NCBI RefSeq assembly: GCF_900111935.1
Contig: NZ_FOYN01000001.1
Span: 852,069 to 916,068, forward strand
Reading direction: 5' to 3'
From: Halorubrum sodomense
GTDB taxonomy: Archaea; Halobacteriota; Halobacteria; Halobacteriales; Haloferacaceae
Length of the DNA stretch: 64,000 bases
Below are positions 49,884-58,880 of this stretch, piece by piece. The position numbers and the translations under genes were made by a program. The first letter of the stretch is position 1, and the number at the start of each line of letters is the position of its first letter. The notes under the pieces are model-generated. The model was given only the letters and a program-made list of their open reading frames with translations. It was not told the origin of the DNA and did no database searches.

Positions 49884-50930
49884 TCACTCCGACGCCGGGC
49901 GCGCGCCGGTCCCCGCGCGGTCCCGGTCGGCGAGCCGGATCTCGCCGTCCGCGAGGTCGACGCCCTCGTACGGGTCCTCGGCGAGCAGCAGCGAGCCGTC
50001 GAGGTCGGCGTAATCGAGGAGCGGCGCGAGCTGCGCGGCCGCCGCGATCGAGGCGTTCGACTCGATCATACAGCCGCACATCACCGCCAGCCCGTGCGCT
50101 CGCGCGGCGGCGATCACCCGGCGCGCCTCCAGCAGGCCGCCGGTCTTCATCAGCTTCAGGTTCGCGATGTCACAGCGGTCTGCGATCGCGGGCACGTCCG
50201 CGGCGGTCACGCAGGACTCGTCGGCGGCGATCGGCAGCGCCGACCGCTCGTAGACGTACCGGAGCCCCTCGGGGTTCTCGGCCGGGACGGGCTGTTCGAC
50301 GAACTCCACGTCGCGGCCGGCGAGCCACGCGCTCTTCTCGACCGCCTCCTTCGGCGTCCACGCCTCGTTGGCGTCGACGCGGAGCCGCGCGTCGGGGGCG
50401 GCGTCGCGGACCGCGTCGATCAGCTCCCGGTCGCGGTCGGTGCCGAGCTTGACTTTCAACACGGAGTAGCCCGCCGCGACGGCGTCGGCCGCCTTCTCGC
50501 GCACGCGCTCGGTCTCGTCGAGGCCGATCGTGAATGAGGTCATCGGGGCGTCGCTCGGGTCGAGCCCCCACAGGCGGTAGAGGGGGACCCCGAGACGCTT
50601 CGCCGCGAGGTCGTGGACCGCGATCGAGACGGCGGCGCGGGCGGCGGGGTTGCCGTTCACGACCGCTCGCAGCTCGGCCTCGATCGCGTGGAGCGCGTGG
50701 GGGTCCCCGACGCGCTCGACCGCGTCGAGGAGGGCCGGCAACACCGCTTCGACGGTGGCGGCCGTCTCGCCGTAGTGGGCCGACGGCGCCGCGCCGCCGA
50801 CTCCGGTCGTCCCCGCGTCGTCGGCCACCCGGACGACCACGTTCTCCGCCTCGGTCTGGGTCCCGCGCGCGATGGTGAACGGCGCTTCGAGCGGCATCGA
50901 GACCCGCTCGAATCCGGTTTCGAGGCTCAT
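49884..50930 (-). CDS. dgcA: dipeptide epimerase / DgcA-like enolase-superfamily racemase
   Basis: A 348-residue enolase-superfamily enzyme. The catalytic lysines are in SVLKVKLG and NLKLMKTGG, and the metal ligands in RVDANEAW, EFVEQPV and ADESC. This residue pattern is that of L-Ala-D/L-Glu epimerases. It overlaps a DUF1611 gene by ATGA; in the DgcN-DgcA pathway the DUF1611 protein acetylates D-glutamate and DgcA racemises N-acetyl-D-glutamate. That coupling is the reason for the name; dipeptide epimerase is the alternative. Confidence 0.82.
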   Translation of the reverse strand: MSLETGFERVSMPLEAPFTIARGTQTEAENVVVRVADDAGTTGVGGAAPSAHYGETAATVEAVLPALLDAVERVGDPHALHAIEAELRAVVNGNPAARAAVSIAVHDLAAKRLGVPLYRLWGLDPSDAPMTSFTIGLDETERVREKAADAVAAGYSVLKVKLGTDRDRELIDAVRDAAPDARLRVDANEAWTPKEAVEKSAWLAGRDVEFVEQPVPAENPEGLRYVYERSALPIAADESCVTAADVPAIADRCDIANLKLMKTGGLLEARRVIAAARAHGLAVMCGCMIESNASIAAAAQLAPLLDYADLDGSLLLAEDPYEGVDLADGEIRLADRDRAGTGARPASE

Positions 50931-52045
50931 TCGGCAGTTCCCCCTCCCTCGGTCGCTCGGTCACCGCCCGCGGCGTCGCCCGCGTCGGGGTTCGCGCCGA
51001 GGCCCGCCTCGACGACGGCGTCGACGATGTCGCCCGCGCCGTGGCGCACCGGGTCGGTCGCCGGCACGCCGGTCTCGTCCGCGAACGACGCGACCGCCTC
51101 GGCCGCCGCCTCGTCGTCCGCGACGCCGTTCGTGTTGACCGCGCCGGCGACGACGCTCGCCTCGCGCACGGGCGCCGCCAGGTCCTCGTAGAGGTCGACG
51201 TAGTCGGCGAGCGGCGGCAACTCGAACGACTCGTACCCGTGGATCGCCTCGCGGCCCGCGGCGTGACAGAGGACGAGGCCGTCGGCCATCGACCCGTGGA
51301 GGATGCCGCAGGTGACCGCCGAGTAGGCGGGGTGGACGATGCTCCCCTGTCCCTCGACGACGAGGAGGTCGCGGTCGTCCCCGACCTCGAGGAGCATGTC
51401 CTCGACCGCGCCCGCGGCGAAGTCGGAGACGACGCGGTCGATCGGGTTCCCCCAGCCGGCGATCATGATCCCGGTCTGGCCGGTGGGGACGAACGCGGCG
51501 TCGATCCCGCGCTCGCGGGCGGCCGAGACGATCTCCAGCGAAGCGGTCATCTTCCCGACCGAGCAGTCGGTGCCGACCGTGAGCACCACGTCGGCGTCGA
51601 CGTCGCCGGACGCCCCGGAAGCGACCGTGAGGTCGTCGTCGGGTTCGCGCACGTCGACGAGGTCGACGCCGTGCTCGTCGGCCAGCGCGGCCAGCTCCGC
51701 GTCCTCGTTCAGGAAGTAGTGGAGGCCGCTCACCACGTCGCAGCCGGCCTCGATCGCGGCCTCGACGTCGCCGCGCCACGATTCGTCGAAGCCGCCGCCG
51801 ATGGGCGCGATCCCGATGTAGAGTGCGTCGAGGTCGCCGTCGGCGGCAGCGTGCGCGTCCGCGAACGACTCGACGATCGGCGCGTCCGAGACGTCCGCGA
51901 CGTGGTCGCGCACCCGGTCGCCGGCGCGGTCGCGGTCGAGGACGGCCAAGACGTCCTGGTCGCCGTAGCGCAGCACGCCGAGCGCGGTCTTCGCGCGGTC
52001 CGGGAACTTCTCGTGGGCGAGGACGGCGATCCGCTCGTGGTCCAT
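50927..52045 (-). CDS. dgcN: DUF1611 protein, DgcN-like D-glutamate N-acetyltransferase
   Basis: A 372-residue protein. The N-terminal half is Rossmann-like (VLAVLDRDRAGDRV, ALYIGIAPIGGG); the C-terminal half has a P-loop-like GTDCSVGKMTAS and VVEGQGSIVHPAYSAVTCGI, split, diagnostic of DUF1611. A member of this family, DgcN, acetylates D-glutamate in a catabolic pathway with DgcA. TTCTTAAAAGAG near 52068-52079 gives a TATA region about 23-34 bases before the ATG at 52045. It heads the two-gene operon. Confidence 0.82.
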   Translation of the reverse strand: MDHERIAVLAHEKFPDRAKTALGVLRYGDQDVLAVLDRDRAGDRVRDHVADVSDAPIVESFADAHAAADGDLDALYIGIAPIGGGFDESWRGDVEAAIEAGCDVVSGLHYFLNEDAELAALADEHGVDLVDVREPDDDLTVASGASGDVDADVVLTVGTDCSVGKMTASLEIVSAARERGIDAAFVPTGQTGIMIAGWGNPIDRVVSDFAAGAVEDMLLEVGDDRDLLVVEGQGSIVHPAYSAVTCGILHGSMADGLVLCHAAGREAIHGYESFELPPLADYVDLYEDLAAPVREASVVAGAVNTNGVADDEAAAEAVASFADETGVPATDPVRHGAGDIVDAVVEAGLGANPDAGDAAGGDRATEGGGTAE

Positions 52046-52197
52046 GGTGGGTCGCTCGCCCCGGGAGTTCTTAAAAGAGTCGAGGGATGTCGCTCTGCGT
52101 GGTCGGCGGGAGAGACCCCGTTCGGCCGCTCCCCGGCCCGTGACCGGCCCCGCCGGCCGAGGGCTGAAGTGGGTGCCGCCCCACCGTTCAGTTCGAA

Positions 52198-52641
52198 ATG
52201 AGCGACCCGTCACTCACGCTCGCCCCGGCCGACGACGGCTCGCTCGCCTACGTCGAGGAGCTGCTGGAAGCGAACGGCCTGCCGTCTCGGGACGTCCGTA
52301 CCGCGCCCGGCGCCTTCTACGTCGCTCGCGACGGCGCCGAGCGCATCGGCGTCGGCGGCGTCGAACGGCGCGGCGGCTCCGGGCTGCTCCGGTCGGTTGC
52401 CGTCGAGGAGCCGAAGCGCGGACGAGGGTACGGGACGGCGCTTTGCGACGCGCTCGAAGCAGAGGCGACCGCCGACGGCGTCGACGCGCTGTACCTGCTC
52501 ACGACGACCGCTGCCGACTTCTTCGCGGCCCGGGGCTACGCAGAGATACCGCGGGAGGAGATCCCGGCCGAAATCCGCGCGACTTCACAGTTCGAGGGGC
52601 TGTGCCCGTCAACGGCCGTCTGTCTATGGGCGGAACTGTGA
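52198..52641 (+). CDS. GNAT acetyltransferase, ArsN2-like
   Basis: A 147-residue GNAT enzyme. The acetyl-CoA loop is RSVAVEEPKRGRGYGTAL; LYLLTTTAADFFAARGY and IRATSQFEGLCPSTAVCL are specific to the ArsN2 group annotated near arsenic genes. No ars genes are near, so arsenic detoxification is only a family association; it may acetylate another amine. Divergent from dgcN, with 152 bases between them. Confidence 0.82.
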   Translation: MSDPSLTLAPADDGSLAYVEELLEANGLPSRDVRTAPGAFYVARDGAERIGVGGVERRGGSGLLRSVAVEEPKRGRGYGTALCDALEAEATADGVDALYLLTTTAADFFAARGYAEIPREEIPAEIRATSQFEGLCPSTAVCLWAEL

Positions 52642-52699
52642 GCTCGCGCCCGTCACCGAGCGCGCGACGGGTGAGAAGTCGATCGACCGCAGAACGAGA

Positions 52700-53017
52700 T
52701 CAGGCGCTGCCGTCGACGAACTGGTCGGCGCCCTCGTAGAACCAGTAGCCGTTCTCGCGCATCGCGCGGCCGAGCTCCTGGTGGAACTCGACGAAGTCCG
52801 CGAACTCCTCCTGCTCGACGCCCTCGAAGATCTCCTCGACGGAGACGACCGTCTCGAAGTCGATCCGGATCGGGTGGTCGCCGTACTGCTCGACGTACTC
52901 CGCCGCCGTGAGCGGGAAGTCCTCCTCCTCGTCGATCTTCTTCGCGAGCACGGCGTGGCCGTACTGCCGCATGCCCTCGCTCCCCTGCTCGCCGTCGGGG
53001 TCGTGTGGCCAGTCCAT
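52700..53017 (-). CDS. haloarchaeal DUF5785-type protein
   Basis: A 105-residue acidic protein beginning MDWPHDPDGEQGSEGMRQYG, with KKIDEEEDFPLTAAEYVEQY and a C-terminal MRENGYWFYEGADQF. It is cytoplasmic and conserved in haloarchaea, to my knowledge without an assigned function. The ATG at 53017 fits the family N-terminus; the longer open frame runs antisense to the lipoprotein gene. Confidence 0.75.
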   Translation of the reverse strand: MDWPHDPDGEQGSEGMRQYGHAVLAKKIDEEEDFPLTAAEYVEQYGDHPIRIDFETVVSVEEIFEGVEQEEFADFVEFHQELGRAMRENGYWFYEGADQFVDGSA

Positions 53018-53146
53018 ACCGTGGAATTCGCCGGATCGGGGATAGTGGTTTCGGATGCGGCGGTGACGCCGGTCGCACGCCGCGAGGGCCCCAACCGCAC
53101 CCCCGACCGCACAAGACACTTCCCGCCAGTCCGCGTCGCCAGCAAT

Positions 53147-53614
53147 ATGCGCCGCAGAGCCCTCCTCGCGTCCGCGGCCGCTGTCTCGACCGCTTCGCTG
53201 GCCGGCTGTCCCACCCCGCCGTGGACCGACGATCCGACGACGATCGACGGCGCTGAACTGACCTTTCGACGCGAGTACGACGGCGACCTCGACGTCACCG
53301 AGTCCGGGGGGAACGACGTCGCAGAGCTGCGTCGACGCCTCGACGAAGATCCGCCGCGGCTGGTCGTGGCGGGATCGCTCCTCGACAGCCCCCGGCGTTG
53401 CTATCGAGTCACGCCGTTCGAGGCGGCGCTCGACGACGGGACCCTCCGCCTCCGGATCGTCTCCGAGGACGACCCCGACTCGGACGTTGACCGCTGCTCG
53501 GACGTCGCCGAACCTCACCCGTACTCGGTCGCGGTCGCGTTCCTCGAGGCGCCCGTCCCGGAGCGCGTCGTCGTCCGGCACGAAGACGAGACGGTGCTGG
53601 AAGAACGGGTATAA
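53147..53614 (+). CDS. putative lipoprotein of unknown function
   Basis: A 155-residue protein. The N-terminus MRRRALLASAAAVSTASLAG ends in a lipobox (LAGC, Cys21), with a twin arginine ahead, so it should be a Tat-exported lipoprotein. The mature part is acidic with two later cysteines (RRCYR, DRCSD) that could pair. No domain is recognised. It ends 15 bases before the convergent formate dehydrogenase. Confidence 0.72.
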   Translation: MRRRALLASAAAVSTASLAGCPTPPWTDDPTTIDGAELTFRREYDGDLDVTESGGNDVAELRRRLDEDPPRLVVAGSLLDSPRRCYRVTPFEAALDDGTLRLRIVSEDDPDSDVDRCSDVAEPHPYSVAVAFLEAPVPERVVVRHEDETVLEERV

Positions 53615-53629
53615 AAAAGCCGACGTCGC

Positions 53630-55774
53630 TCAGTCGTCCGCCGATGCCGGCGAGTCGTCGCCCGCGGCCTCGATGTCGACCTCGATCTCGGCCGAAGCGG
53701 CCTTGTACTCGGGGATCTTCGAGCGCTCGTCGAGCACGTCGTTGGTGAGGCGGTTCGCGGAGGCGGCCGCGAAGTGCGGCGTGGTCCAGACCACGCCCTC
53801 CTTGATGTCCTCGGTGACGTCGGCGCGGACGGTGATCTCCCCGCGCCGGGACTTGAGGTTGACGTAGTCGCCGTCCTCGATCCCGTACCGCTCGGCGTCG
53901 TTCGGGTGGACGTCGACGAAGTTCTCCGGGTGCTGGTTCGAGAGCGTGGGCGAGCGGCGGCTCATCGTCCCGGTGTTGTAGTGTTCCTCGAGCCGCGCCG
54001 TGGTCAACACCAGCGGGTACTCCTCGTCGGGGACCTCCTTCGGCTCCTGGTGGACGACGCCCTCGATGCGCCCGAGGCCGTCCTCGGTCTCGAACTCGTC
54101 CTCGTAGAGGAACGGGTCGCCCTCGTCGCCCTCCTCGTAGCAGGGCCAGTGGAGCCCCGTCTCCCCGAGCGCGTCGTAGGTCATCCCGTGCATGATCGGG
54201 CACACCTCGCGCAGCTCCTCGAACACGTCCTCGGGGCCGTCGAACGCGAACTCGTCGCCGTCGAACAGGCGCGTCCCCACCTCACAGAGGATGTCGAGGT
54301 CGTGACGCGTGTTCTCGTGGACCTTGTGGACGCCGCGCATGCGCTGGACGCGGCGGTCGGTGTTGGTGACCGTGCCGTCGCGCTCGGCCCACGTCGTCGC
54401 CGGGAGGACCACGTCCGCGAGCTCGGCGGTCTCGGTCATGAAGATGTCCTGGACCACCATGAAGTCGAGCTCCTCGCGGAACCGCTTCTCGGTCTCGTTG
54501 CCGTCGGGCTCGCTCATGATCGGGTTCTCGCCCATGACGTAGAGCCCGTGGACGGTGTCGCCGATCGCGTGGGAGATCTCGACGTTCGTCAGCCCGGGCT
54601 CCGAGGGGATCTCGAACCCCCACACGTCCTCGACGGACTCGCGCGCCTCGTCGTCGTCGACGAGCTGGTACCCCGGGAGAACGTTCGGCATCGCGCCCAC
54701 GTCGCAGGTGCCCTGGACGTTGTTCTGCCCGCGCAGGGGGTTGACGCCGGTCCCCGGGCGACCGAGGTTCCCCGTGATCAGCGCGAGGTTGATCTCGTTC
54801 TGGACGTTGTCGACGCCGCAGGTGTGCTGGCTCATCCCCATCCCGGTGAAGATGGCCGCGTCGTTCGCCATCGCGTACTTCTCGGCGGCGAGCTCGATGT
54901 CCGCCAGCGGCACGCCGCACTCCTCGGCGGCCGCCTCCTTGTCGAAGTCCGCGAGCGTCTCCTTCAGGTGGTCGAACCCCTTCGTGCGCGCTTCGACGAA
55001 CGCCTCGTCGATCCAGCCCGCGTCCGGCTCTTCCTCGTGGCGCTCGAGGATCGTCTTGAGGACGATGTTCAGGAGCGGAATGTCGGTGCCGGGCTTCAGC
55101 TGGAGGTGCATGTGCCGGTCGGTGTCGTCGATCTCGAACGACCGGGTGGTCTTGTTCGCGTGCGGGTCGACCTGGATGACGGTCGCGCCCTCTAAGACGG
55201 CCTGCCGGAAGTACTGGCTGTTGGCGATCGGGTGCTGCTCGCCGGGGTTCGCGCCCTGGATCCACAGCACGTCCGCGGAGTCCTCCAGGTCGGCCATGCT
55301 GTTCGTCATCGCGCCCATCCCGAGGCTGGTGCGCAGCGCCCACACCGTCGACGCGTGACACATCCGCGTACAGTTGTCCACCTGGTTCGTGCCGTACCGG
55401 CGCGCCAGCTTCTGGATCAGGTAGTTCTCCTCGTTGAACGTCTTCGAGGAGCCGAAGAATCCCATCCCGTCCGGCCCGTGCTCCTCGCGAATTCCCTCCA
55501 TCTCGTCGACGACGCGGTCGAGCGCCTCCTCCCACGTCGCCTCGCGGAACTCGCCGCCGTCCTTGATCAGCGGCTCGGTCAGTCGGTCCTCGTGGTCGAC
55601 GACCTGCGTCGCCGCCCCGCCCTTGATGCAGACGCTCCCCTCGTTCACCGGCGCGTCGGCCCACGGCATAAAGCGCATCTCGCCCGGCTCGTCGCCCTCC
55701 AGCACGCGGATCCCGCAGCCGACGCCGCAGTACGGGCAGATCGTTTTGGTCGCGTCGTCCGGCTCACTGGACAT
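53630..55774 (-). CDS. fdhF: formate dehydrogenase alpha subunit (molybdopterin)
   Basis: A 714-residue molybdo- or tungstopterin oxidoreductase. The [4Fe-4S] ligands are Cys13, Cys16, Cys20 and Cys49 (CPYCGVGC, VCIKGG). The metal ligand is Cys139 in NCTRMCHASTV, the cysteine form of the selenocysteine position. NLGRPGTGVNPLRGQNNVQG, split at NPL, and GENPIMSEPD bind the cofactor. It oxidises formate to CO2; no electron-transfer subunits adjoin it, so it may pair with ferredoxin or a distant partner. It is divergent from a formaldehyde dehydrogenase. Confidence 0.9.
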   Translation of the reverse strand: MSSEPDDATKTICPYCGVGCGIRVLEGDEPGEMRFMPWADAPVNEGSVCIKGGAATQVVDHEDRLTEPLIKDGGEFREATWEEALDRVVDEMEGIREEHGPDGMGFFGSSKTFNEENYLIQKLARRYGTNQVDNCTRMCHASTVWALRTSLGMGAMTNSMADLEDSADVLWIQGANPGEQHPIANSQYFRQAVLEGATVIQVDPHANKTTRSFEIDDTDRHMHLQLKPGTDIPLLNIVLKTILERHEEEPDAGWIDEAFVEARTKGFDHLKETLADFDKEAAAEECGVPLADIELAAEKYAMANDAAIFTGMGMSQHTCGVDNVQNEINLALITGNLGRPGTGVNPLRGQNNVQGTCDVGAMPNVLPGYQLVDDDEARESVEDVWGFEIPSEPGLTNVEISHAIGDTVHGLYVMGENPIMSEPDGNETEKRFREELDFMVVQDIFMTETAELADVVLPATTWAERDGTVTNTDRRVQRMRGVHKVHENTRHDLDILCEVGTRLFDGDEFAFDGPEDVFEELREVCPIMHGMTYDALGETGLHWPCYEEGDEGDPFLYEDEFETEDGLGRIEGVVHQEPKEVPDEEYPLVLTTARLEEHYNTGTMSRRSPTLSNQHPENFVDVHPNDAERYGIEDGDYVNLKSRRGEITVRADVTEDIKEGVVWTTPHFAAASANRLTNDVLDERSKIPEYKAASAEIEVDIEAAGDDSPASADD

Positions 55775-55985
55775 CTGTCTCACCGCCTCCGTGCGCGTTC
55801 ATACCACACGATCGATCGTCAGCGTCCATGAGTGTATCGGTGGATTCACACGAGCGGAGCCGCGGGGAGGCTCCCGACCCCGTCTCGCAATATTTGTTAA
55901 TAGCGAAACGAACCGAGTTATTAATGGTAAAATATAATGGAAAAACATTTACTATGTGTTGTTAACACGTTACAATCGCAACAAC
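55775..55985. promoter_or_regulatory. AT-rich divergent promoter region of formate and formaldehyde dehydrogenase genes
   Basis: The 3' part is very AT-rich for this genome. AAATATAATGG (55930-55940) is the plus-strand TATA box about 46-56 bases before the ATG, so that gene has a short leader. GTTGTT (55958-55963) and AACAAC (55980-55985) form an inverted repeat directly before the ATG, a candidate operator. TATTTGTTAATAGCG near 55890-55905 may serve the minus-strand gene. Confidence 0.5.
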
Positions 55986-57155
55986 ATGAGAGCAGTTGTG
56001 TACCAAGGCCCCTACGATGTGGCCGTCGAGGAGGTAGACGAACCGGAGATAGAACACCCGAACGACGTCGTCGTCGACATCACCACGTCCTGTATCTGCG
56101 GCTCCGACCTCCACATGTACGAGGGACGGACCGCGGCCGAGGAGGGGATCATCTTCGGCCACGAGAACATGGGGATCGTCAGCGAGGTCGGCGAGGCGGT
56201 ATCGACGTTAGAGGAGGGAGACCGCGTCGTCATGCCGTTCAACGTCTCCTGCGGCTTCTGCCAGAACTGCGAGGAGGGGTACACGGGCTTCTGTACCAAC
56301 GTCAACCCCGGCTTCGCGGGCGGCGCGTACGGCTACGTCGCCATGGGGCCGTACCCCGGCGGACAGGCCGAGAAGCTGCGCGTCCCGTACGCCGACCACA
56401 ACGCCCTGAAGCTGCCCGAGGGCCGCGAGCACGAGGACGCGTTCTCGCTGCTCGCGGACATCTTCCCGACCGGCTGGCACGGCACCGAGCTGGCGAACCT
56501 CGAGTCCGGCGAGTCCGTCGCCATCTTCGGCGCGGGACCGGTCGGGCTGATGGCCGCCTACAGCGCGAAGATCAAGGGCGCGGCCGAAATTTACGTCGTC
56601 GACCAGGTGCCGAGCCGACTTGAGCTCGCGGAGGAGCACTGCGACGCCCACGCCATTGACTTCTCCGAGGGCGACCCGGTCGACCAGATCATCGAGGAGC
56701 ACGGCGGGATGGTCGACAAGGGCGTCGACGCGGTCGGTTACCAGGCGACCGATCCGGACGACGTCGACACCGAGACGGAGGACTACTCCTACCAGCCGGC
56801 CAAGGAGAACCCGGCGGTCGTGATCAACAACCTGATCCGGGTGGTCCGGCCGACCGGCGAGCTCGGCATCCCCGGCCTGTACGTCCCCGAGGACCCGGGC
56901 GCACCCGACGACATGGCCGCACAGGGCCGCCTCGGCATCGACTTCGGGAAGTTCTTCGAGAAGGGGCTCAAGTGCGGCACCGGCCAGTGTAACGTCAAGG
57001 AGTACAACCGGTACCTGCGCGACATGATCATCGAGGGGCGCGCGGACCCGAGCTGGGTCGTCTCCCACCGGGTCGACCTCGAGGAGGCCCCCGAGATGTA
57101 CGAGGCGTTCGACGCCCGCGAGGAGGGCGTCACGAAGGTCCTGTTAGAGCCTTGA
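55986..57155 (+). CDS. fdhA: glutathione-independent formaldehyde dehydrogenase
   Basis: A 389-residue zinc-dependent medium-chain dehydrogenase. The catalytic zinc site has Cys in TTSCICGSDLHMYEG and the GHENMG His-Glu pair; four structural-zinc cysteines lie in SCGFCQNCEEGYTGFC. The NAD-binding motif is IFGAGPVGLMAA. The long insert (ETEDYSYQPAKENPAVVIN) is typical of the Pseudomonas-type enzyme that oxidises formaldehyde to formate with tightly bound NAD. It stands opposite a formate dehydrogenase, which would complete the oxidation to CO2. Confidence 0.92.
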   Translation: MRAVVYQGPYDVAVEEVDEPEIEHPNDVVVDITTSCICGSDLHMYEGRTAAEEGIIFGHENMGIVSEVGEAVSTLEEGDRVVMPFNVSCGFCQNCEEGYTGFCTNVNPGFAGGAYGYVAMGPYPGGQAEKLRVPYADHNALKLPEGREHEDAFSLLADIFPTGWHGTELANLESGESVAIFGAGPVGLMAAYSAKIKGAAEIYVVDQVPSRLELAEEHCDAHAIDFSEGDPVDQIIEEHGGMVDKGVDAVGYQATDPDDVDTETEDYSYQPAKENPAVVINNLIRVVRPTGELGIPGLYVPEDPGAPDDMAAQGRLGIDFGKFFEKGLKCGTGQCNVKEYNRYLRDMIIEGRADPSWVVSHRVDLEEAPEMYEAFDAREEGVTKVLLEP

Positions 57156-57206
57156 GACCGCCGCGTCGCGCCGCCGCTTCGAACTCCGCGCTTTTTTCGC
57201 CCGCGC

Positions 57207-57374
57207 TCACGCCCTGAGCCACGCCTTCGGGTGGTCGCTCCGGAGGTGCGTCTGGTACTCCCGGACGAGCGCCGGGTACGTGTCGGCCACGCAGTGCCAG
57301 TCGCAGAGGTCGCACTCACGCTCCACGCCGTCGTCGTCGCCCCGAACGTACCCGCCGCGTCTGTAAGTCGGCAT
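57207..57374 (-). CDS. small zinc-finger protein
   Basis: A 55-residue protein: MPTYRRGGYVRGDDDGVERE, then a finger CDLCDWHC with a helix ending HLRSDHP. The spacing (CxxC, about 18 residues, HxxxxH) resembles a C2H2 zinc finger with an additional Cys. Haloarchaea have many such micro-proteins with regulatory roles. The stop lies 51 bases after the convergent dehydrogenase stop. Confidence 0.65.
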   Translation of the reverse strand: MPTYRRGGYVRGDDDGVERECDLCDWHCVADTYPALVREYQTHLRSDHPKAWLRA

Positions 57375-57489
57375 CTGTTGCTCCGTCGACCCGGGTCGGC
57401 CCGCGTCTGACCGGTGTAAACGCCCGCCACGCTTGAGGGTGTCGGCGAAGCAGGGGAGTCGCCCTCCCGTCCGGGCCGCCGAAACGGGT

Positions 57490-57669
57490 ATGTCATTCCG
57501 GCGCGTGGTCACGCCCATGTGTAAGTACTGCAACTGGGCCTTCCACGACGGGTGGGGGGAGCTGCTGAAGTACGACGAGACGTACCAGTCGGCGGTCGGC
57601 GCGGAGACGGAGTCGACCCACGGCTTCCACGACGAGTGGGACGACCTCCGGAGCGAGCTGGGGATCTAG
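57490..57669 (+). CDS. small CxxC protein
   Basis: A 59-residue protein containing [20 protein letters not shown] and a C-terminal [17 protein letters not shown]. One CxxC and three His could hold a metal. A second ATG at 57517 would begin exactly at the MCKYC segment and is an equally good start. It is divergent from the zinc-finger gene and overlaps the stop of the CobW gene on the other strand by four bases. Confidence 0.55.
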   Translation: MSFRRVVTPMCKYCNWAFHDGWGELLKYDETYQSAVGAETESTHGFHDEWDDLRSELGI

Positions 57670-58790
57670 ATCGGGAACACCGCGTCCGGGTCCGCCGTCG
57701 TCTCGGCGTCGCCCGCGACGAGTCCGGCCAGCTCCTCGCGGATCCCCGACTCGTCGAGGTCCTCGCCGATGAACACCAGCCGCGTCCGGCGGTCGTCGTC
57801 GGACCCCCACTCGCCGATCGGTCCGGCCTGGACCGACGGGCCGGCCTGGCTCACGCCGATCACCTCGTCGGTGCCCGCCACCCGGACCACGCCCTTCGCG
57901 CGGACGATCGACCCGTCCCAGTCGTCGAGCCACGCCGCGAGCGCCTCCGGGTCGAGCGGCTCGCTCGACCGGTAGACGAACGAGCCGACGCCGTGCGCGG
58001 CGGCCGCGCCCTCCGGATGCGCGTGGTCGTGGCCCTCTCCGCCGTCGTGGTCGTGACCGCTCGCCTCCTCGTCGGCGATGGCGCGCTTCCACCCCGCCGA
58101 CCCCTTCGCCGACTCGAAGTCGAACCGGCCGGTGTCGAGCACCTCGCCGGGGTCGACCGCGGAGTAGGTGGTCCGGATCCGCTTCGCCCTCGGGCCCAGC
58201 CGCTCCGCGACCGCCTCGATCCGGTCGAGCACGTCGTCGGGCACCATGTCGGTCTTGTTCACCAGGAGGACGTCGCAGAACTCGATCCCCTCGACGAGCA
58301 CGTCCGCGAGCGGGCGGTCCGTCTCCGGCTCCGCCCCGCCGGGGAGGCTCTCGCCCGCGTCGAACTCCTTCCAGAAGCCGTAGGCGTCGAGGACGGTCAC
58401 CATCGTGTCCAGCCGGAACCGCTCGCGGGGGTCGACGTCGCTGTCCTCGGTCCCCTCGGTGAACGCCCGGGCGATCGGCACCGGCTCCGAGATGCCCGAC
58501 GACTCGACGAGGAGGTAGTCGAACTCGCGCGACTCCGCGAGCGCCGCGGCCTCGCTCAGCAGGTCGTCCTGGAGCCGACAGCAGATACAGCCGTTCGAGA
58601 GGTCCACGACGCCCTCCTCGTCGTTCTCGCGGGCGATCTTCTCGGCGTCGACGTTCACCTCGCCCATGTCGTTCAGGATGACGGCGATCCGTCTGTCGCC
58701 CGGGTTCGAGAGCAGGTGGTTCACGAGCGTCGTCTTCCCGGCGCCGAGGTAGCCGCTGAGGACGGTGACCGGGATCCGGTCGTCTGACAT
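57666..58790 (-). CDS. CobW/ZNG1-type metallochaperone GTPase
   Basis: A 374-residue G3E GTPase. The P-loop is GYLGAGKT (13-20); the metal-binding motif GCICC (Cys68, Cys70, Cys71) sits in the switch region; base recognition uses VNKTD. A His/Asp-rich loop ([18 protein letters not shown]) precedes the C-terminal CobW_C domain. Such proteins deliver zinc or cobalt to client enzymes. Neighbouring zinc enzymes (formaldehyde dehydrogenase) are possible clients, but that is speculative. The ATG at 58790 gives the standard N-terminus. Confidence 0.9.
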   Translation of the reverse strand: MSDDRIPVTVLSGYLGAGKTTLVNHLLSNPGDRRIAVILNDMGEVNVDAEKIARENDEEGVVDLSNGCICCRLQDDLLSEAAALAESREFDYLLVESSGISEPVPIARAFTEGTEDSDVDPRERFRLDTMVTVLDAYGFWKEFDAGESLPGGAEPETDRPLADVLVEGIEFCDVLLVNKTDMVPDDVLDRIEAVAERLGPRAKRIRTTYSAVDPGEVLDTGRFDFESAKGSAGWKRAIADEEASGHDHDGGEGHDHAHPEGAAAAHGVGSFVYRSSEPLDPEALAAWLDDWDGSIVRAKGVVRVAGTDEVIGVSQAGPSVQAGPIGEWGSDDDRRTRLVFIGEDLDESGIREELAGLVAGDAETTADPDAVFPI

Positions 58791-58880
58791 GTGTGGTGTC
58801 AATGCCCACACCGATATGAAACGATCGATCGGGATGATTGGCACGAACGTTCATCCGTCTCACCGACGTACCACGAGGCG

